Shown one piece after another: positions 53,375-63,200 of a stretch of DNA of 64,000 nt. Source of the stretch: Streptococcus oralis (GTDB lineage Bacteria > Bacillota > Bacilli > Lactobacillales > Streptococcaceae); NCBI RefSeq assembly GCF_022749195.1, contig NZ_CP094226.1:212001-276000 (forward strand), given 5' to 3'. The position numbers and the translations under genes were made by a program. How positions within the stretch are numbered: position 1 is the stretch's first letter; the number at the start of each line of letters is the position of its first letter. The notes beneath the pieces were generated by a model. The model searched no databases, was not told where the DNA came from, and was given only the letters and a program-made list of their open reading frames with translations.

Positions 53375-54570
53375 GAAATATGTGGGTTGTAATGAAGGAA
53401 ACCTATCTTCGACATGTCAAGTCGTGGAGTTTCTTCTTTATGGTGATTTCGCCGTTCCTCTTTTTAGCCTTATCTGTAGGAATTGGCTATCTCCAAGGGT
53501 CTTCTATGGCCAAGAATAGCAAGATAGCAGTAGTAACAACTGTGCCATCTGTGGAAGAAGGGCTCAAGGGTACCAATGGTATCAACTTTGATTATAAGGA
53601 TGAAGCCAGTGCTCAAGCTGCTATCAAGGATGAGAAAATCAAGGGATACCTAACCATTGACCAAGAGGACAGTGTTCTCAAGGCCGTCTATCATGGTGAA
53701 ACTTCTCTTGAAACAGGCATCAAACTAGCAGTAACCAATAAGTTAAACGAACTGCAATATCAACTCAATCGTTCGGCAGCCAATTTGTCTCAAGAACAGG
53801 AAAAACGCCTGAGTCAAACCGTTGATTTTACTGAGAAAATTGATGAATCTAAGGAAAACAAAAAAATTGTTCAAACCATTGCGGCCGCAGGGCTTGGCTT
53901 CTTCCTTTATATGATTTTGATTACCTATGCTAGTGTCACTGCTCAGGAAGTGGCTAGCGAGAAAGGAACCAAAATCATGGAGGTGGTCTTCTCTAGTATC
54001 CGAGCAAGTCATTATTTCTACGCTCGCATGCTGGCTCTGCTTCTTGTGATTTTGACTCATATTGGCATTTACGTCGTGGGTGGGCTGGCTGCCATTCTGC
54101 TCTTTAAGGACCTACCAATCTTGGCACAATCTGGTATTTTAAACCATATAGGAGAGGCCTTCTCGCTCAATACCTTATTGTTTGTCTTGGTTAGCCTCTT
54201 TATGTACGTTGTTTTAGCAGCCTTCCTAGGATCTATGGTTTCTCGCCCTGAGGATTCAGGAAAGGCCTTGTCGCCATTGATGATCTTGATTATAGCAGGA
54301 TTTGTCGGTGTGACCTCTCTAGGTGCTGCTGGGGACAATTTAGTTCTGAAAATTGGTTCCTATATTCCTTTCATCTCGACCTTCTTTATGCCATTTAGAG
54401 CTATAAATGGGTATGCAAGTGGTCTAGAAGCTTGGATTTCGCTTGCCATAACGGTTGTTTTTGCAGTCACTGCAACAGCCTTTATCGGCCGCATGTATGC
54501 TAGTCTAGTCCTTCAAACAGATGATTTGGGAATCTGGAAAACCTTTAAACGTGCCTTAGCTTATAAATAG
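53371..54570 (+). CDS. ABC-2 type permease (NatB-like)
   Basis: 399 aa with one helix near the N-terminus (about 20-40), a large outside domain (about 45-165) and five helices from about 170 to 385. This is the NatB / ABC-2_3 layout. KIMEVVFSSIRASHYFYARML is the typical inter-helix segment. Partner of the ATPase just upstream. A sodium-extrusion role is possible but unproven; multidrug or peptide export is an alternative. Confidence 0.87.
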   Translation: MRNMWVVMKETYLRHVKSWSFFFMVISPFLFLALSVGIGYLQGSSMAKNSKIAVVTTVPSVEEGLKGTNGINFDYKDEASAQAAIKDEKIKGYLTIDQEDSVLKAVYHGETSLETGIKLAVTNKLNELQYQLNRSAANLSQEQEKRLSQTVDFTEKIDESKENKKIVQTIAAAGLGFFLYMILITYASVTAQEVASEKGTKIMEVVFSSIRASHYFYARMLALLLVILTHIGIYVVGGLAAILLFKDLPILAQSGILNHIGEAFSLNTLLFVLVSLFMYVVLAAFLGSMVSRPEDSGKALSPLMILIIAGFVGVTSLGAAGDNLVLKIGSYIPFISTFFMPFRAINGYASGLEAWISLAITVVFAVTATAFIGRMYASLVLQTDDLGIWKTFKRALAYK

Positions 54571-54573
54571 GAG

Positions 54574-54597
54574 AGCCTCGCAAAAGCGAGGTTTTTC
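54574..54597 (+). terminator. Terminator of the ABC exporter operon
   Basis: CCTCGC AAAA GCGAGG hairpin and five T. Confidence 0.9.
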
Positions 54598-54641
54598 TAG
54601 ATGTTAAACACTGAAATCGGCAAAAATATTTTTCATATCTA

Positions 54642-54671
54642 TTGACTTTTAGTAGTAAAATTTGGTATGAT
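54642..54671 (+). promoter_or_regulatory. rplM-rpsI promoter
   Basis: TTGACT (54642-54647), 18-nt spacer, TATGAT (54666-54671). Confidence 0.75.
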
Positions 54672-54678
54672 AGTAGAC

Positions 54679-54762
54679 GGTATTGTTTACCCCATTTGTA
54701 AGGCCCCGGAACCTTTCAAATACCCCGCGGACCGGAACATCCGCCCTGTAAACAAAAACGAT
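54679..54762 (+). ncRNA. L13 ribosomal protein leader
   Basis: Structured leader of the L13 type. The closing stem is TTGTTTAC (54683-54690) / GTAAACAA (54748-54755), with the inner stem GCGGA / TCCGC (about 54727-54744) and AAGGCCCCGGAACC between. In low-GC Gram-positives this leader is thought to bind L13 for autogenous control. Confidence 0.85.
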
Positions 54763-54780
54763 ATTCATATAGGAGAAATC

Positions 54781-55227
54781 ATGAACAAAACTACATTCAT
54801 GGCTAAACCAGGCCAAGTAGAACGCAAATGGTACGTTGTTGACGCAACTGATGTACCTCTTGGACGCCTTTCAGCAGTTGTTGCTAGCGTACTTCGCGGA
54901 AAAAACAAACCAACATTCACACCACACACTGATACAGGTGACTTCGTAATCGTTATCAATGCTGAAAAAGTTAAATTGACTGGTAAAAAAGCAACTGATA
55001 AGATCTACTACACTCACTCAAACCACCCAGGTGGATTGAAACAAATCTCTGCTGGTGAACTTCGTTCTAAAAATGCAGTACGTTTGATCGAAAAATCAGT
55101 TAAAGGTATGCTTCCACACAATACTCTTGGCCGCGCTCAAGGTATGAAATTGAAAGTATTCGTTGGAGCTGAGCACACTCACGCTGCACAACAACCAGAA
55201 GTTCTTGATATTTCAGGACTTATCTAA
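54781..55227 (+). CDS. rplM: Ribosomal protein L13
   Basis: 148 aa from ATG 54781 (AGGAG 8 nt upstream); an upstream in-frame start at 54667 reads through the leader and is rejected. Motifs: [36 protein letters not shown] and [19 protein letters not shown]. 50S subunit protein, paired with S9 as everywhere in bacteria. Confidence 0.98.
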   Translation: MNKTTFMAKPGQVERKWYVVDATDVPLGRLSAVVASVLRGKNKPTFTPHTDTGDFVIVINAEKVKLTGKKATDKIYYTHSNHPGGLKQISAGELRSKNAVRLIEKSVKGMLPHNTLGRAQGMKLKVFVGAEHTHAAQQPEVLDISGLI

Positions 55228-55245
55228 GGAAAGGAACAATAAAGT

Positions 55246-55638
55246 ATGTCACAAGCACAATATGCAGGTACTGGACGTCGTAAAAACGCTGTTGCACGCG
55301 TTCGCCTTGTTCCAGGAACTGGTAAAATCACTGTTAACAAAAAAGATGTTGAAGAGTACATCCCACACGCTGACCTTCGTCTTGTTATCAACCAACCATT
55401 CGCAGTTACTTCAACTGTAGGTTCATACGACGTTTTCGTTAACGTTGTAGGTGGTGGATACGCTGGTCAATCAGGAGCTATCCGTCATGGTATCGCTCGT
55501 GCCCTTCTTCAAGTAGACCCAGACTTCCGCGATTCATTGAAACGCGCAGGACTTCTTACACGTGACTCACGTAAAGTTGAGCGTAAGAAACCAGGTCTTA
55601 AGAAAGCTCGTAAAGCATCACAATTTTCAAAACGTTAA
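55246..55638 (+). CDS. rpsI: Ribosomal protein S9
   Basis: 130 aa: [19 protein letters not shown] at the start, [19 protein letters not shown] in the middle and the basic C-terminal tail ending in QFSKR that reaches the ribosomal P site. AAAGGAACAAT ribosome site 18 nt after rplM. Ends at a terminator. Confidence 0.98.
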   Translation: MSQAQYAGTGRRKNAVARVRLVPGTGKITVNKKDVEEYIPHADLRLVINQPFAVTSTVGSYDVFVNVVGGGYAGQSGAIRHGIARALLQVDPDFRDSLKRAGLLTRDSRKVERKKPGLKKARKASQFSKR

Positions 55639-55662
55639 TTCGAGAGAATTACTATACTTACA

Positions 55663-55691
55663 GAGAGCACCTTTCGAGGTGTTCTTTTTAT
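55663..55691 (+). terminator. rpsI terminator
   Basis: GAGCACCT TTCG AGGTGTTC hairpin (55665-55684) and T-rich tail. Confidence 0.92.
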
Positions 55692-55974
55692 ATTTTCATA
55701 CTAAATTGGTGCAATCTGACAAAGTCAGTTGCCTCAGAACGTTAATCAATACGATACTATCAACGTTCACAAGCACTTCATGATTCACACTATGAGGTGT
55801 TTTTGCTTCTCTCATCTTCTCACGGTATCTCTCATGTGGTATAATGAGACAAGGATTGTTCCTCGTTTTAGACGAGTTTATGGAATTCAGGATAAGTTAG
55901 CAGGTGAGATGAGTATTTCTGTCAGTCTCCTATCTACCTGTTAACAACTGTCAAAAGTAAAAGGAGATTGTAGA
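55692..55974 (+). promoter_or_regulatory. Upstream region and structured leader of the 321-aa membrane protein
   Basis: 283 nt without a credible gene. TGTGGTATAAT (about 55838-55848) is an extended -10 box. The leader of about 120 nt contains CTCGT TTTA GACGAG and a larger AGCAGGT / ACCTGTT stem (about 55899-55943) and ends with the AAGGAG ribosome site before a TTG start. Confidence 0.45.
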
Positions 55975-56940
55975 TTGGTTTTATTAGTATTAGGGATTTT
56001 GGTTTTGCTTATTCTAATTTTAAAAAGGAAACAGAAAACTGCTAAAAAATCTGAAGGAAAGGCCAAGAAAAGAAATTGGCTATTAATAGGTTGCTTATCC
56101 ATAGTGATCCCAATCGTAATCTTCACAGTGTTCAGTCCGATTTTTTCTCTAATGGATATGTGGGGGCTGTTTGCCCATGCAAGTCGAACTGAGCTTGAGC
56201 AAGCTGTGCATCGTTCTTATCAAAACTACGGTCTTACAGGTCAGTTTGAGTTAGAAAAATACGAGAAAAACTATACAAGTGTGGGAGGATTTATAATCCA
56301 TGGTACCTACAGTGAAAATATAGCCGGAAAAACCTATCAGGTTAAAACTCGATTTAAATACTATACTCGCTTTTCGAAAAATGAAACATATGGAAAGACA
56401 GATGCAGAAGTTGATTACAATAATTATAAAAAAATTTATGATGTTTTCCCAGAATTAGCCTATTTAGGGATTGAGGTTAGTCCAGGCACCAGCGAGTTTT
56501 TAAAAACACTGGACAGTTCAATCAAAGATCCTAAACTTTCTGATTTGAAGTATCAAGGTATTGGTTTTGAATTTAATAACCAATCTGATAATATCTATCT
56601 TTATAATGAAATATTAAAGGAAAATCAAAGCAAGGGCCAAGCTCTGCAAGGAATGTATCCCATGGATGCTCAATATCTTTTCCAAAAAGAGATTTTTATA
56701 CCAACATTTGAATTTCAATATTTCGTTCCAAAAGAAAAAAGAGATCTCTTGTATGATGACTATCTTAAAGAGCTTGAAGCGCTCATGAAGGATTTTTTTG
56801 CCAACCAACCACTACCACGCGGTCTTTATGCTGTCAAAATTGCTAAGTATAAAGGGGATAAACTTGTCAGTGATAATGGTGTATACTATGTGAGGATTGA
56901 TAATCAGCAAGTTGTAAAGCTGCTGCAAAAATTAGAGTAG
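55975..56940 (+). CDS. Membrane-anchored hypothetical protein, TTG start
   Basis: 321 aa if started at TTG 55975, which has AAAAGGAG 9 nt upstream. Two N-terminal helices (about 1-16 and 32-52) flank a very basic loop (KRKQKTAKKSEGKAKKR), followed by an outside domain of about 260 residues rich in Tyr, Lys and Asp. I do not recognise the family. It lies between rpsI and the SOS cassette on its own transcript. Confidence 0.65.
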   Translation: MVLLVLGILVLLILILKRKQKTAKKSEGKAKKRNWLLIGCLSIVIPIVIFTVFSPIFSLMDMWGLFAHASRTELEQAVHRSYQNYGLTGQFELEKYEKNYTSVGGFIIHGTYSENIAGKTYQVKTRFKYYTRFSKNETYGKTDAEVDYNNYKKIYDVFPELAYLGIEVSPGTSEFLKTLDSSIKDPKLSDLKYQGIGFEFNNQSDNIYLYNEILKENQSKGQALQGMYPMDAQYLFQKEIFIPTFEFQYFVPKEKRDLLYDDYLKELEALMKDFFANQPLPRGLYAVKIAKYKGDKLVSDNGVYYVRIDNQQVVKLLQKLE

Positions 56941-57010
56941 GAGTTGCTAGATTTAGTCCAGTTTTTTGTTCAGAATCTCCAGGTGCAGTTGTTAAAATTT
57001 GATTTTCCCA

Positions 57011-57040
57011 GTGGACAATCGTCCACTTTTTTTATATAAT
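57011..57040 (+). promoter_or_regulatory. hdiR promoter with operator palindrome
   Basis: TGGACA (57012-57017), 17-nt spacer, TATAAT (57035-57040). GTGGAC AATC GTCCAC (57011-57026) is a perfect 6-bp inverted repeat covering the -35, the best candidate HdiR operator. A second short palindrome, AACCGAATTGGTT (57048-57060), lies just after the expected start site. Confidence 0.7.
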
Positions 57041-57144
57041 AAAACTAAACCGAATTGGTTGAGTTTTAGAGGTGTAAGCTTAACCGTCGATTTGTTTTTC
57101 TAAGAGAGATATTCTCAATAAAACATCACACTAGGGGGTGAATC

Positions 57145-57831
57145 ATGTACCAACCAGAAAAACTCAAGGCTCGGAGAAAAGAGTTAAAATTGACACAGAA
57201 GGAAATTGCAGAGGAATTAGGGATTAGTTTTCAGGCTTACTCGGCTTGGGAACGTGGAATTAAGGAACCAACCAAGGAGAAGGTTGCCCAGCTAGAGAAC
57301 ATTTTAAAAGTAGAAAAAGGGTATTTTACTCAGATTGAGATTGTTCGTCTCTACAATAGCCTCTCCAAGCAAGGGAAGGACAAGGTTGTGCTCTATGCTC
57401 GCAATCTGGCTCAAGAAGAACAAACTCAGAAGGTGGCGACCATGCCAGAGCGCCTCTACGAGTACCGTGTCTATGAACGTATGTCAGCAGGGATCGGGGC
57501 TTCGGTCTACGATGACCAGAATTTTGATACGGTCTACTTTAACGAGGAGTTGGCCCATGATTTTGCGTCCTGGGTGGCTGGGGACTCTATGGAACCTAAA
57601 TATCAAAATGGTTCAGTGGCTCTGATTCGGGAGACAGGATTTGACTATGATGGGGCAGTTTATGCAGTGGTCTGTAACAACCAGACCTATATCAAACGGG
57701 TCTATCGGGAGGAAGATGGTTTGCGTCTGGTTTCTATAAATCCTAAATACAAGGACATTTTCATCTCCTATGAGGAAGATCCTCGGATTGTGGGGATTAT
57801 CGTTGGGAACTTTGTGCCGATGGAGGGTTAG
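57145..57831 (+). CDS. hdiR: HdiR-type SOS repressor (XRE + S24 peptidase)
   Basis: 228 aa. N-terminal HTH (about 8-60; LTQKEIAEELGISFQAYSAW) and a C-terminal LexA-like self-cleavage domain. The predicted cleavage bond is Ala115-Gly116 in ERMSAGIGAS, and the catalytic pair is Ser148 (AGDSMEPKY) and Lys184 (YIKRVY). Streptococci lack LexA; HdiR plays a similar role for the umuC cassette, with cleavage after DNA damage relieving repression. GGGGGTG ribosome site. Only 3 nt separate it from umuC. Confidence 0.92.
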   Translation: MYQPEKLKARRKELKLTQKEIAEELGISFQAYSAWERGIKEPTKEKVAQLENILKVEKGYFTQIEIVRLYNSLSKQGKDKVVLYARNLAQEEQTQKVATMPERLYEYRVYERMSAGIGASVYDDQNFDTVYFNEELAHDFASWVAGDSMEPKYQNGSVALIRETGFDYDGAVYAVVCNNQTYIKRVYREEDGLRLVSINPKYKDIFISYEEDPRIVGIIVGNFVPMEG

Positions 57832-57834
57832 CCT

Positions 57835-59250
57835 ATGGGCTACTTTGATTATTCCAGAGAGCCCAAAAGTGATATTGCCTTTGTCGATATGAAATCTTTT
57901 TATGCCAGTGTCGAGTGTGTGAAAAGGGGCTTTCATCCGCTAAAGACCTCGCTTTGTGTCATGAGTCGCGCGGATAATTCTACCGGCCTTATCCTAGCTT
58001 CCTCTCCCATGTTTAAGAAGATTTTTGGCAAGTCCAATGTTGGCCGGGCCTATGATCTGCCTTTTGATATCAAAACGCGCAAATTTTCTTATTACAATGC
58101 TCGAAAGCAAGGCTTGCCTACTGACTCAGACTATGTTCGCTACATCGAAGATTGGGCTCAAGTGACTTTGGTTGTGCCACCTAGGATGGATGAGTACATA
58201 GCGGTCAATATGGAAATCCAGCGAATCTTTCAAAATTATGGTAGTCCAGATGATATTTATCCCTACTCTATCGATGAGGGCTTTATCGATCTGACTAGTT
58301 CGCTCAACTATTTCATCCCAGACAAGAGTCTCTCTCGCAAAGACAAGCTGGATCTGCTTTCTGCTCGCATCCAGAGGGATATTTGGAGGCAGACAGGGAT
58401 CTACTCTACGGTGGGTATGTCCAATGCCAATCCCTTACTGGCCAAGTTGGCTCTGGATAATGAGGCCAAGCACACTCCGACCATGAGGGTCAACTGGTCT
58501 TACCAGGATGTGGAAGAGAAGGTCTGGGCCATTCCTAAGATGACAGACTTTTGGGGGATTGGCAGGCGGATGGAGAAACGCTTGCATGCTCTGGGGATTT
58601 TTTCCATCAGAGAATTGGCCACCAGTAATCCAGACCAGCTACAGAAGGCTCTGGGTCAGGCTGGCCTGCGTTTGTGGTTTCATGCTAACGGGATTGATGA
58701 GAGCAATGTTCACAGGCCCTATAAAGCCAAGTCTCAGGGATTAGGAAATTCTCAAATCTTGCCGAGAGACTACGTGAAGCTACGAGATATCGAAATTATT
58801 CTCCGAGAAATGGCGGAGCAGGTGGCTATTAGACTGAGAAGGGCGGGCAAGAAAACAACCCTTGTCTCTGTCTATGTTGGTTTCTCTAAACAGGAGGTCA
58901 GGTCGTCTATTCACACACAAATGAAGGTCGAACCGACCAATAATACAGCTGTCTTAACGGATTATGTTTTGAAGCTATTTCATAGTAAATACACTTCTGG
59001 AGCGGTCAGAAGTGTTGGAGTCAACTATTCAGGATTTGTGGACGGGTCCTTTGGTTTGATTTCCCTCTTTGATGATGTTGACAAGTTAGAAAAAGAAGAA
59101 AGGCTCCAGACAGCCATTGACTCCATTCGGGAACAATTTGGTTTTACCTCCCTCTTAAAGGCCAATGCACTGGAAGAAGCCTCTAGGAGTCTTGCTAGAA
59201 GCAAGTTGATTGGGGGACATTCTGCTGGAGGATTAGATGGTTTAAAATGA
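57835..59250 (+). CDS. umuC: Y-family DNA polymerase (UmuC-like)
   Basis: 471-aa error-prone lesion-bypass polymerase. The catalytic motifs FVDMKSFYASVECV (about 17-30) and YSIDEGFIDLTSS (about 143-155) contain all expected acidic residues. The thumb HhH and little-finger domains follow. No UmuD-like partner is encoded; Gram-positive UmuC/UvrX proteins work without one. It is translated directly after hdiR and overlaps the next gene by 4 nt. Confidence 0.93.
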   Translation: MGYFDYSREPKSDIAFVDMKSFYASVECVKRGFHPLKTSLCVMSRADNSTGLILASSPMFKKIFGKSNVGRAYDLPFDIKTRKFSYYNARKQGLPTDSDYVRYIEDWAQVTLVVPPRMDEYIAVNMEIQRIFQNYGSPDDIYPYSIDEGFIDLTSSLNYFIPDKSLSRKDKLDLLSARIQRDIWRQTGIYSTVGMSNANPLLAKLALDNEAKHTPTMRVNWSYQDVEEKVWAIPKMTDFWGIGRRMEKRLHALGIFSIRELATSNPDQLQKALGQAGLRLWFHANGIDESNVHRPYKAKSQGLGNSQILPRDYVKLRDIEIILREMAEQVAIRLRRAGKKTTLVSVYVGFSKQEVRSSIHTQMKVEPTNNTAVLTDYVLKLFHSKYTSGAVRSVGVNYSGFVDGSFGLISLFDDVDKLEKEERLQTAIDSIREQFGFTSLLKANALEEASRSLARSKLIGGHSAGGLDGLK

Positions 59251-59609
59251 TTGATCGTTCTTATTTACCCTTTCAATCTGCGCGTGACTATCAAGATCCA
59301 GGGATGCAGAAGTGGATGGGCTTTTTCCTCTCAGAGCATACTAGTTCACTCGGTGAAGAAAAAAATCGGGTTGCTTTTTCGACGAGTTTGAATTCCGTTG
59401 AGAAGCTATTCTTGCTTTCGCAGTTGTATATCGGGCAACTAAAGGGATACTTTGTAGTCAAGGAAAAGAAGCAGAAAACCACTATCGTCGGCGAGGTAAG
59501 CGAAATATCACCTCAAACTCTATCTATTAGGACCAATGAGGGCTACAGGCTGATAGAGATTGTAGATGTCCTCGAAATTCGACTATGGGAGGAGGGAGTG
59601 TATGACTAG
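59247..59609 (+). CDS. YolD-like protein of the SOS cassette
   Basis: 120 aa. The start DRSYLPFQSARDYQDPGMQKW and FLSEHTSSL resemble the YolD family (D-G/R-M-x-KW...L-x-EH). The C-terminal IVGEVSEISPQTLSI and IVDVLEIRLWE fit its short beta-domain. YolD-like genes accompany Y-family polymerases in Firmicutes and may act as accessory subunits. ATGA overlap with umuC. Confidence 0.7.
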   Translation: MIDRSYLPFQSARDYQDPGMQKWMGFFLSEHTSSLGEEKNRVAFSTSLNSVEKLFLLSQLYIGQLKGYFVVKEKKQKTTIVGEVSEISPQTLSIRTNEGYRLIEIVDVLEIRLWEEGVYD

Positions 59610-59895
59610 AAAAGAGTTGTATGAAAACAAACTGCAGATGGATTATTTTTCAGAAGCCTATATCCGTTTTGAAGAGGATTTCCAAAAATACTCTGCCATG
59701 AATGTTCCCTTGACTTTTTTGATCGATGATATCCTACGAACCATGGCAATGAATCAGAAGAACTACTTTGTCTTAAACAAGGAAAATGCCAAGGATGGGC
59801 GGGAGCATCGCTTTTATTTTAGGGTGGTGACAGAAAAAGAGTGCCCCAGAAATCGAACCTATGCATATGCTGGACTCAAAAATAGTAGTCAGTAG
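59602..59895 (+). CDS. Small protein, fourth gene of the SOS cassette
   Basis: 97 aa from ATG 59602 (GGAGGAGGG directly upstream, overlapping the previous gene). No signal or membrane segment. It resembles small streptococcal proteins of the DUF5960 type, an assignment I hold only tentatively. An hdiR-umuC-plus-two-unknowns cassette has been described in Streptococcus uberis as a mediator of SOS mutagenesis, and this gene holds the fourth position. Confidence 0.65.
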   Translation: MTRKELYENKLQMDYFSEAYIRFEEDFQKYSAMNVPLTFLIDDILRTMAMNQKNYFVLNKENAKDGREHRFYFRVVTEKECPRNRTYAYAGLKNSSQ

Positions 59896-60136
59896 AGCTA
59901 GATATGGGAGAGGGAAGTCCGATCTAGGAAAGGTGGCTTTTGAACGTCAGAAGATCTCATGGTATTGGAATTCGAAACGTTATCCTTTATCTGTGGAGTT
60001 CTTGCAGAAACTTATGATGGTAGTTCTGATGAGATAAGAAAAGGGCCACTCTCTTTTTAGATGAGCGTTTATTTGAAAACGTGGTTGGATTTGAGAACAG
60101 CTATCTTCAATGATCATCTTACTTTATAGAGTCATA
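59896..60136. other. Gap after the SOS cassette
   Basis: 241 nt. The only ORF with a start is a 33-codon one at 59959-60060 (MVLEFETLSF...), with a poor ribosome site; I would not call it a gene. A GGGCCACTCTC-T-run lies near 60045 without a clear stem. Nothing else is supported. Confidence 0.35.
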
Positions 60137-60172
60137 CCAAAACATCCATGTATATTTGTGGATGTTTTTAAT
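60137..60172. terminator. Terminator hairpin, bidirectional
   Basis: AAAACATCC / GGATGTTTT perfect stem with a 12-nt loop, T-run on the plus strand and A-run on the minus. Confidence 0.8.
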
Positions 60173-60180
60173 TTTACAGA

Positions 60181-60210
60181 TAGAAAAAGAGAAGACCAAA
60201 TGGTCTTCTC
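60181..60210 (-). terminator. Terminator of the fucosidase gene
   Basis: GAGAAGACCA AA TGGTCTTCTC perfect 10-bp hairpin; on the minus strand it is followed by a T-run. Confidence 0.88.
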
Positions 60211-60255
60211 AACGGGGGAACTGAATAATTAGAAAGAATCAATCAAAGAGGGTTA

Positions 60256-63200
60256 TTAGTCTTTGAAATTCTTTTGGAAAATGAGGAGAGACAAGATAGA
60301 AGTAATGGCTGCCAAGAAGAGGAAGGCAGTTGCTTCTTGTTCCCCAGTTGCAGGGAGTAGTCTTTCCTTGTCTTCTTTGATTGTAGCTGTAACAGGAGCT
60401 TTTTCATCTTTTGATGATGAGTTATCTGTTACGGCTGGCGCAGGTTTTTCAGTCTCTCTTGGTAGAACATACTCAGGAAGGGTCACAACCGGTGGCGCTT
60501 CTGTTCCAACTGAGCTTTGTTTGCTACCTACCTCAATCACTCGATCTTGAGCTGGAGTTGCTTCTGTCTGGAGAACCTTGCGATTGTCACCGTCCACTTC
60601 AACATACTCGACTAAGAGACCGTCTTTCCCTTCTGATAGAACTTGTTCTTTTCCTTTGTCTAATTGTGGGTTTTCGCGACGAATCGTCTTGAACGGTACG
60701 ACCTTATTGACGATTTCTAAGCTTGGAAGTGTAAAGACAAGGTCTTTAACCCCTTCCTCAGGACTTGAAGAAGTAATTGGTTTTTCCGGTTGCGCCGGTT
60801 TCTCAGGTTGCGCTGGCTTTTCAGGCTGAGCCGGAGTTTCCGGTTGAGTTGGTTTTTCAGGCTGAACTGGCTTTTCAGGCTCAGCAGGTTTTTCCGGTTG
60901 AGTCGGATTTTCAGACTGAGCAGGTTTCTCAGGTTGCGCTGGAGTTTCCGGTTGAGCAGGTTTTTCCGGTTGAGTCGGATTTTCAGGCTGAGCTGGTTTT
61001 TCAGGCTCAGCAGGTTTCTCAGGTTGAGCTGGCTTTTCCGGTTGAGCGGGTTGTTCCGGTTGCGCCGGTTTTTCCGGTTGAACTGGCTTTTCAGGCTGAG
61101 CCGGCTTTTCAGGCTGAGCAGGTTTCTCAGGCTGAGCAGGTTTTTCAGGCTGAGCAGGTTTCTCAGGTTGCGCCGGTTTTTCAGGCTCAGTAGGTTTCTC
61201 AGGTTGCGCCGGTTTTTCCGGTTGAACTGGATTCTCAGGCTCGGCAGGTTGTTCAGGTTGCGCCGGTTTTTCAGGCTGAGCTGCTTTGAGCTTGTTGATT
61301 TGTTCGAGAGCAGTTTCTAGCGCTTGATTGACTGCTTCCTGAGTTTTAGCTTCTTGGATGGCAGCAATGGCTTGGTCAGCAATTTCTAACAATTTCTTCT
61401 TAGCTTCCTTGTTGGATTCAAGTTCAGCGACTTTTTTCTCGATAGCTTTTGTCAAGCTGTCCATAGCCTTATCGTACTCAATTTCCGGTTGTTTTGGTTC
61501 AGCTGGTTGCTCAGGCTGGTCAGGTTTCTCAGGTTCTTCTGGTTGTTCCGGTTGCTCTGGACTAGGTTCCTCTTGGCCTCTTTGATAGTTCTCGTCCTTG
61601 GATAGGATATCTTGTAGGGCACTGACTGTCAACATGACTTCTTGAACATCCACTGCATCAGCACTGAGTTGGTTTCTCAATTTTTCTAGATTTGCTTGGA
61701 AAGCTTGGCGTGCAGTAGCCGTATTTTTCAAGCCTGCTGGATCAAAGTTGGACAGATCGTCTTTCCATTTTGAGATAGACTGGATGATATCTGCCTTGCT
61801 GTAGAGTTCGCTACCTTCGCCACGAGTGATGAATTGGTCTACCTGGATACCGATATTTCGAGACAAATCGTTTCGATCAGGATCGAGTTGAAGGGTGACT
61901 GCGTGCAAGTTTTCGTCCAGACCTTTTAGGCTAACCAGAGTTTGATTGCCTTGGCGTTGGGCAGCGTGACCGCTAAAGTATTTCTTACCATCAATAGTTG
62001 AAGCATTTCCCATACCCTCTTGGTAAGGAACTTCTTTGCCGTCGAGGAATACCTTGTAGATACCATGATTTGGATCAACATAGCCCTTGATATCAAGTCC
62101 AGTACCGTAGAAGTAAGCTGTTACGGTTGTCTTTTTCTTTTGTTCATCAGTTAAGCGACCAAAGGAAGCCCAAGACTCCGTCTTTTGGTATTTATCTGCG
62201 GAATTGGTTTCATGGTGCCAGCCAGGACTGTAATCCAACTGACTAGCTTGGTCATCATAACTTGTTTGATCCTTGATCAGCAATTCAGCTTTCATCACTT
62301 GGATGGTTGCATCGGTAGCAAAACCGAGCAAGGCACCATCAGAAACAGAAGTAAGCTTGGCTTTGAAGTCAAAGACAGAGTCGGCCTGTTCTGTAAAGTC
62401 AATCGTTGGGATGGTAACAGTCTTTTCTGTTTCTCCATCTTTAAAGGTCACATCTTGAGTTGTATCTTGGTAAACTTTACCGTGAACCCCAGTTCCAGGT
62501 TCTGTGATGAAGCGAACAGTAGCAGCCCCCTTGCTTCCACCAACACGTTTAATCTTAACAGTGACGGGTTTTCCTTTTTCGACTTCGTAGTTAGTAGACT
62601 CGAGTTCAAACATTCCCTTGCTATCATTGTTTAGGGTGTAGATCCCTTCTGTAGCAATTGGTTCGCCTGTTTTGTTCACGAGGGTAATAGTGTGTTGGCC
62701 TGGTGCTAAATCGCCTGTCTCAAAGACTTTTTGGCTACGTTTACGGCTAGCATTCTTAGTTTGCACATCTGCAACCTTTTGACCATCAACGTAGACGGAC
62801 ATTTCTCCGTGACCTGGATCGACTGTAGAGACAACATAGGCCTTGGTTCCTGTGAAGGTATAGCTTACTTTGGCATCTTTTTGATTGGTCCACATAGAAG
62901 TGCCACGAACACCTTCAGATTCATTGTACCAAGTTGTTCCAGCTGTATCTGCCGTTGTGTTTGAGTGGTATTCAAGTCCAAGAGGGTAGCCATCTGTCTT
63001 TTCAATGCTACTTGGTGTCTTGTAGACTGAGAAGTTGGTCAAGATTGGAGTTGCTTGAGCACCGGTGATGGTTACACGGATTTTTTGTGCTTCTACAGGC
63101 TTGCCTTGAACCAAGCGACGGTAACCAACGGTCGAACCTTCGCCGTATGTCACCCAACGTCCATTGATTTCGACTTCAATCTTGAAACCAGAGATACGTT

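Noticed and set aside
54667..54780. N-terminal extension of rplM
   Set aside because: It covers the L13 leader RNA; the canonical L13 start is at 54781.
55628..55750. Possible integration scar at the 3' end of rpsI (AACGTTAAT repeated about 100 nt downstream)
   Set aside because: Only nine bases are shared, no integrase or cargo is nearby, and a normal terminator lies between.
59959..60060. 33-codon ORF after the SOS cassette
   Set aside because: Weak ribosome site, no recognisable motif and no further support.
60779..61285. Tandem 18-bp repeats as a possible CRISPR array
   Set aside because: Units are contiguous, without spacers, and in frame within an LPXTG protein.
60790..61320. 176-codon plus-strand ORF of FRLS-type repeats opposite the fucosidase stalk
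   Set aside because: It is the antisense of the 18-bp proline-rich repeats; repeat periodicity keeps all frames open. No ribosome site or promoter.
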